DNA from: an uncultured Gammaproteobacteria bacterium
Lineage (GTDB): Bacteria; Pseudomonadota; Gammaproteobacteria; SZUA-140
Reading direction: 5' to 3'
Assembly (NCBI GenBank): GCA_945787585.1
Contig: CALZIG010000265.1
Location: 1 to 6,158, forward strand
Length of the DNA stretch: 6,158 bases
Position 1 is the stretch's first letter. The number at the start of each line of letters is the position of its first letter. A program made the position numbers and the translations under genes. Below the pieces are notes generated by a model. It ran no database searches. It saw only the letters and a program-made list of their open reading frames with translations, and was not told the DNA's origin. Positions 5,740 to 6,158 of the stretch are shown here, piece by piece.

Positions 5740-6158
5740 TTAATGACGCGTTTTTCGTCGTCTTGAGGCATTGTTTTGTATGTGAGTGGTAGGCCTGCGC
5801 GCTGTATCTACCTTTCTTTTTTTTGGCTTCTTCGGTTTTTTAGGGCCACCCGGTCGAGGCTCAGTCAGTGGCACCGACTGTTTTGGAACAAAGCCAACTT
5901 CCTGTTCGCGGGTGATTCGCTGTTGAATCAGGGTTTCGATGGCGGCCAGCAGTTTCACTTCATCGGCACTGACCAATGAGATCGCTTCCCCCGCTGACCC
6001 TGCCCGCCCTGTACGCCCAATCCGATGTACATAGTCTTCCGCCACTTTCGGTAGTTCAAAGTTAACCACATGCGGTAACTGTTCAATATCGAGGCCCCGT
6101 GCCGCAACATCAGTGGCGACCAGGATGCGTACTTCCCCCGCTTTAAACTGTGCCAGAA
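5740..6158 (-). CDS. rhlE: DEAD-box RNA helicase, RhlE-like, C-terminal part (5' end outside the window)
   Basis: The visible 138 residues begin inside the second RecA-like domain. Motif V is [23 protein letters not shown] and motif VI is [17 protein letters not shown], with the arginine fingers of motif VI present; [18 protein letters not shown] completes the domain. A short, strongly basic tail follows (Pro/Lys-rich [12 protein letters not shown], then RRP and RRRKTRH), typical of RhlE-group helicases that use such tails to bind RNA. RhlE proteins unwind short RNA duplexes with ATP and act in ribosome assembly and RNA decay in the cytoplasm. The frame stays open to the window edge, so the GTG near 6069 is an internal codon, not a start. 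The subgroup RhlE rather than SrmB or DbpA is judged from the [10 protein letters not shown] and [10 protein letters not shown] sequence and is probable. The ATPase domain is not visible. Confidence 0.85.
   Translation of the reverse strand, partial: LAQFKAGEVRILVATDVAARGLDIEQLPHVVNFELPKVAEDYVHRIGRTGRAGSAGEAISLVSADEVKLLAAIETLIQQRITREQEVGFVPKQSVPLTEPRPGGPKKPKKPKKRKVDTARRPTTHIQNNASRRRKTRH

Overview
The window looks like a piece of a gammaproteobacterial chromosome with moderate GC. The family cannot be fixed from the sequence. The placement rests on the RhlE-like helicase end, on the pairing of a long NfeD protease with a slipin, and on ordinary Shine-Dalgarno usage. It is a housekeeping and accessory mix, with no sign of one dedicated gene cluster, phage, CRISPR array or transposon.

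Left part (1-1813, minus strand): a two-gene unit. The first gene is a long-form NfeD protein (428-1813): an exported ClpP-like serine protease fused to a membrane block and an OB-fold. It is followed, with a TGATG overlap, by a slipin (stomatin/SPFH) gene that runs off the left edge. The slipin frame carries a single in-frame amber codon at 186-188. Family-like sequence continues in the same frame on the far side, so the gene is a fresh pseudogene, a recoded gene or a sequencing error.

Centre (1814-3374): a 379-base divergent intergenic region holds a 15-bp tandem repeat, a hairpin at the nfeD ribosome binding site, a possible promoter and a structured leader. It is followed on the plus strand by an exported seven-bladed beta-propeller of the lactonase/YncE type (2193-3341). 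That gene converges on the next one across a 33-base gap containing an imperfect inverted repeat.

Right part (3375-6158, minus strand): a stand-alone ThDP-dependent enzyme of the acetolactate synthase superfamily (3375-5219) with an unusual upstream region (repeated TTGATCACAT boxes, an inverted repeat and a 19-residue upstream reading frame). An AT-rich 520-base gap follows, containing what appears to be a decayed HAMP/chemoreceptor fragment, again cut by an amber codon. Last is the C-terminal part of an RhlE-type DEAD-box RNA helicase that runs off the right edge.

The genes do not form an evident pathway together. NfeD and slipin are a known functional pair in membrane quality control. The propeller, the ThDP enzyme and the helicase look like independent transcription units. 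The most useful leads are the amber-interrupted slipin beside an intact protease partner, the HAMP relic and the candidate control region of the ThDP enzyme.
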